Below, one piece after another: positions 60,647 to 64,000 of a DNA stretch of 64,000 nt. Both the position numbers and the translations under genes were made by a program. The stretch's first letter is position 1; the number at the start of each line of letters is the position of its first letter. The DNA is from Sebastes aleutianus (lineage: Eukaryota; Chordata; Actinopteri; Perciformes; Sebastidae). The stretch covers positions 6,048,243 to 6,112,242 of the forward strand of contig CAKAKS010000066.1 in the NCBI GenBank assembly GCA_916700875.1, written 5' to 3'. A model generated the notes under the pieces. It saw nothing but the letters and a program-made list of their open reading frames with translations. It was not told where the DNA came from and made no database searches.

Positions 60647-61829
60647 AAAATATGAATTTCAGTAATGGGGTATGTGATTGTATGTGATGGCTGCTAACAG
60701 CAGATAGAGGCTGTTATTGCTGCAACAGAGTCAAACACTTACATATACAGCATAATAAATTAATGGAATAAAGCTGCCATTTTGGGGATTCTGCAGGAGA
60801 GTAATGTGAAACAAAAAGCTTAGAAGTGTTCATGTTCTCCCTGCTTTGGAAAAAATGTAGTTCTGAAATATTCACAAGGTGCTTTATGGAGCCACTGGCA
60901 CAGATATTTAGATATGCCATCATTACAGCACTCCATGGAAACACACAAAGCCACTAAAGAGAGCCATATATGTGTTTTTAAGCACCACGTTGCATGAATA
61001 AGTACCTGTTAATGAGTTAGTTGTTTGATCTTTAAAGGTCTATTCCTGTTTTTCATTTGCATCAGCATGCTGTTAACATAATGTTTACCTTATTTCATTC
61101 TTAATGTATGTTTCCAAGATGCAAAAGTCTCATAACGGAGGTGAAAGCTCCTCTAAAGCAAACTAAAAGCGATAGCATGGGAACCTGGGGAGGACTGAAA
61201 ATAAACTCCAGGAAGAGACCCCTGCGGATGTTGAGCAAATGTTTGCTTAACATATAGAGGGTTTGCCCTCTTGCACTCTCCAGTGGTTGAGTGGGCTTAC
61301 TATTTCCACCCCTTTTTTCTATTTTATTTTTAACAGCGTGACACACGATATTACCTGAAGCCAGACTGCCATTAATCAGAACCAGCGAAGGTTATTACTG
61401 CGCTCATGAGCTTGACATACAGTAAAGAGGCAGAGAAACCAGGTCTAAAGAGAAGAGGTGGAGTCGATGATTTCTTTCATAGTTGGTCTAAAATGTTGTT
61501 TAATCTTAGCAGAGATTACTCGTGAGTCACTGAACACTAAGCTCCCTCAGTGACACAGCCATGAGTCAGATGATAATATGCACACACCAGCATGGTAACA
61601 CTCATAATGACCATGTAATTTAAAACACATAAATCTAATACAAAGAATACACAAACACTTAGAAAACCATGCCAAATGAGAGCATCTCTTTTGTACCTAC
61701 AACCCACGAGACTTTTGTACCCAAGAAAGTTGATGAATTAATTAAAGCTGTCTGTCACCACTGACAGCATATTTCAAAACCTTATCTTAAGACTTAAAAT
61801 GACCAGCTTTTCATAAATAGACTTAATAG
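60647..61829. other. Non-coding stretch, no feature recognised
   Basis: AT-rich. The minus-strand frames at 60714-60944 and 61101-61346 are AT-driven. No microsatellite. Confidence 0.4.
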
Positions 61830-62560
61830 TAGGGCTGGGACGATTCACCGATCTCCCAATACGATACTATCACGATACTTGGGTGCCGATCTGATATGTA
61901 TTTTGATTTTTAAGTATTGCGATTCTACAAGTATTGCGATTCGATAATACTATTTATTGCGATTTTTGTTAACTTTTTTAACACTGGACCATGAGAAAAG
62001 GCTTAATCATACACTTCTAATGACTTTTAATTTGGAAAATATCTAAATTTATACAATAAAAATGTTTGATTTTCAGCATGTATGTAGTCAGAGATGCCGC
62101 TAACTTCGCCAAGTCTGTCGCTAGCTCTCCTTAAACATCCATGGTCAGCTCCATCGGGCCGTTTGAAGTCATCTTACATATCAGTATATGGGTGCTCTAC
62201 AGTTGTAGCGGCAACCACGGAGATGCGATTGGCGGTCGGCTTGACCGCACGTTACCGCGATACGATAACGTTTCCTGTCCATGACAGAGTTAGCATGCAG
62301 CTTTAGTCGTGATGTCTAGCTCTGCTTTTCCTGGCAACGTGTGAAACCCAAAGTGTTTCAATACTTCACTGGATGTGTAGTGTTTACCACTTTGGATGTA
62401 AAATGTGAGGGTACGGGTCATATCCATGCAGACCCTCCGCCGTTTTCTGCTTTATCATTTCGGCTCACTGCGGTTTGTTAGGTTGATGGATACGGAACGG
62501 ATATGATGTCACGTTACTCAGACTACAACAATAAAAGCGGTAACTTCCTTCTACCTCCGC
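61830..62560 (+). repeat. Left part of a hAT-like element (TAGGGCTGGGACGATTCACC)
   Basis: The left end tagggctgggacgattcacc is followed by cccaatacgatactatcacg and several tattgcgatt words, a terminus style I know from fish hAT-type elements. The right inverse end is not visible. The right boundary is a guess, set where CpG-containing DNA (ggttgatggatacggaacgg) ends. A 70-codon frame at 62094-62306 has no recognised domain. Confidence 0.45.
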
Positions 62561-63451
62561 ATAGACTCAAATGAAGCAAGTGTTTGTATGACAGAGTGTG
62601 TTGCTGCAGACAAATAACAGAGCTACATGGACAACCCATGAACATCCATATGCCCAATGATTTTTAGACACAGTATTAAAAACTGCCTCAGTACCAACAC
62701 CAGCTTCCTCTGTCACCCTGATCAACTCTGTTTATATAAGTCATTCATTACGAACTGAAATGACCCTCCCAACACGGCGCTAAAAAGGCCTTTAGGCGAC
62801 ATTAGCCAGTCTCACGTGTCATCAGTGTTTGCAAACAGTTCAGAAAAGCCAATACTTCCAGAAACTGATGCGATGATGGGTCAAATATGGCAGAGGACAC
62901 ATCACGCTAGGACCGGTGGGCAAGTGACAGACTGGATTAATTGGCTACGTCACGATGGCCAACAAAGAGACCAGTGTTGTCGTGCTTAAAGCAAGCAGTT
63001 GCCATTTAAAATATCAATAAGATTAGCGGGTTTGTGTGACTACAGCGGCTTGTGCTCAAGAGCAACCAATCCATACTAATTAGTTAAACTAAATTAAACA
63101 GACTCAGGTGGAGTTGTGGGTTTTCCTCACGTGCATTCAGTTTGGGAATCTGGTACAGAACTTTTCCCACTGCAGATTTCACATCACTGAAGAGCACTCA
63201 ACACCGGTGGTCTCGGCTGGGAAACGCAGATGGTCCTCTCTACAGGCATCCATCTTTGTTATCCTTCAGAAACATTAAATAGGCCTCTGCAGATGATGCA
63301 TGTGTGTGTATGTGTTTGTGTAAAAGGAAAGTGAGGTTCCAGGTTTTTGAAACTTGAGTGAGCATTGCACAGGGAATGCTATCCATAACATCCTATTCCA
63401 AGAGGCTCCTTCTTTGAGGGAGGTAGAGTGGAAGAGCATGGCTAGTAAAAA
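62561..63451. other. Non-coding stretch, no feature recognised
   Basis: Balanced composition, no recurring repeat and no convincing exon. Confidence 0.4.
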
Positions 63452-63491
63452 GGAAGAGAGAGAGAGAGAGAGAAAGAGAAAGAGAAAGAGA

Positions 63492-63530
<39 letters not shown>
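63452..63530. repeat. (GA)n tract with an embedded (AAAGAG)n hexamer array
   Basis: GA units flank about five AAAGAG hexamers, so the tract has two nested periodicities. Purine-only on the plus strand for about 80 bases. Confidence 0.95.
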
Positions 63531-63531
<1 letters not shown>

Positions 63532-63931
63532 TGGGACAGACTACCCTAGTTATGCTGTATTTCATTCCTGCCTCCACAAGCAGTGATTAATTCTGCCCTG
63601 AGGGGAGGTGGTGACATGACCTACTACTTCATGACTACTACATGACATTTCTACTATATTCTAACTATTACATCCCGTCTGTTGGCGGAGACGCAGACTA
63701 CTATTTGAGACAAAAGGAAAAAAAACGACTGGAACAAAAGATGTGTAATCATTGGCTTCTGCGTCGGCCAGTTCTGGTGAGATGCTCAGTCGGACGTACA
63801 TTGCTTCCTACACAGTTAACATACAGAGGATTAAAGAAGCAAAATCTGCCCAACACAATATGGAAACTGAAGACAACTTGGTCAAAAATTAGGATGAAAC
63901 TGGAGAGAGGATTTAACTCAGCACTGATATC
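63531..63931. other. Non-coding stretch, no feature recognised
   Basis: Short AT-rich section between the GA tract and the repeat at the window edge. Confidence 0.4.
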
Positions 63932-64000
63932 CATCCATCCTTTATCTGTAAGTGCTTATCCTAATCACGACAGGTTGCCAGACTATCACAGGGCTGACAG
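63932..64000 (+). repeat. Start of a widespread fish repeat, cut by the window end
   Basis: atccatccatcctttatctg and gtgcttatcctaatca are followed by caggttgccagactatcaca and gggctgaca. These words occur, in this order, in a very common fish interspersed repeat. The middle section usually between them is missing here. Class not assigned. Confidence 0.55.

Noticed and set aside
1..64000. Search for tRNA, rRNA, CRISPR arrays or an autonomous transposase
   Set aside because: No cloverleaf with a GTTCRANNC loop, no rRNA-like block, no regular repeat-spacer array and no long transposase or reverse-transcriptase frame was seen by eye.

Overview
This window reads as nuclear DNA of a ray-finned fish, probably a percomorph teleost. 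It is AT-leaning and almost free of long open reading frames. It shows eukaryotic splice signals, dinucleotide and trinucleotide microsatellites, and many short non-autonomous DNA transposons of kinds that are abundant in teleost genomes. There is no bacterial operon structure, no CRISPR array, no rRNA and no tRNA that I can recognise. The organism is inferred from the repeat repertoire, not from a conserved gene.

Genes: the only coding segment I support firmly is the 3'-terminal exon of a minus-strand gene at 4563-4715. It encodes 50 residues plus a stop behind a textbook acceptor. I do not recognise the protein. The roughly 2.3 kb to its left (2225-4562) fits its 3' UTR, ending near an AATAAA signal at 2244-2249. 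No upstream exon of this gene could be identified in the remaining 59 kb, so that part is either very large intron or intergenic. Weaker candidates are an untranslated first exon with a donor on the plus strand (about 22371-22574), a 31-codon terminal-exon-like segment on the minus strand (59552-59646), and a decayed cysteine-motif domain fragment at 13599-13973.

Repeats: seven near-complete copies plus one core fragment of a 0.65-0.7 kb family starting TAGGGCTGTCAA are scattered over both strands. One copy has a perfect 8-bp target-site duplication, which points to the hAT superfamily. A second family (TAGGGTTGCAACTAACG) is present at 1-276, 541-632 and 36745-37082. Other terminal-inverted-repeat (TIR) elements lie at 4942-5796, 16897-17430, 28296-28742, 32249-33217, 34511-35015, 49094-49582, 56657-56880 and 57585-58868. 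Several carry a second element inside them, giving a record of successive insertions.

Layout: 1-2240 repeats and purine-rich DNA; 2225-4715 gene end; 4.9-10 kb nested elements and low-complexity DNA; 11-18 kb repeats, the decayed domain fragment and a nested pair; 18-29 kb mostly single-copy-looking non-coding DNA with a possible promoter near 22.4 kb; 29.8-35.4 kb the densest cluster of nested elements; 36-50 kb dispersed repeats; 51-64 kb more hAT copies, a palindromic miniature element, a nested pair, a GA microsatellite and the start of a widespread fish repeat at the window edge. I found no evidence of an undescribed biological system. The best leads are the unknown terminal exon, the cysteine-motif fragment, a cassette shared by three otherwise unlike TIR families, and a few strong palindromes.
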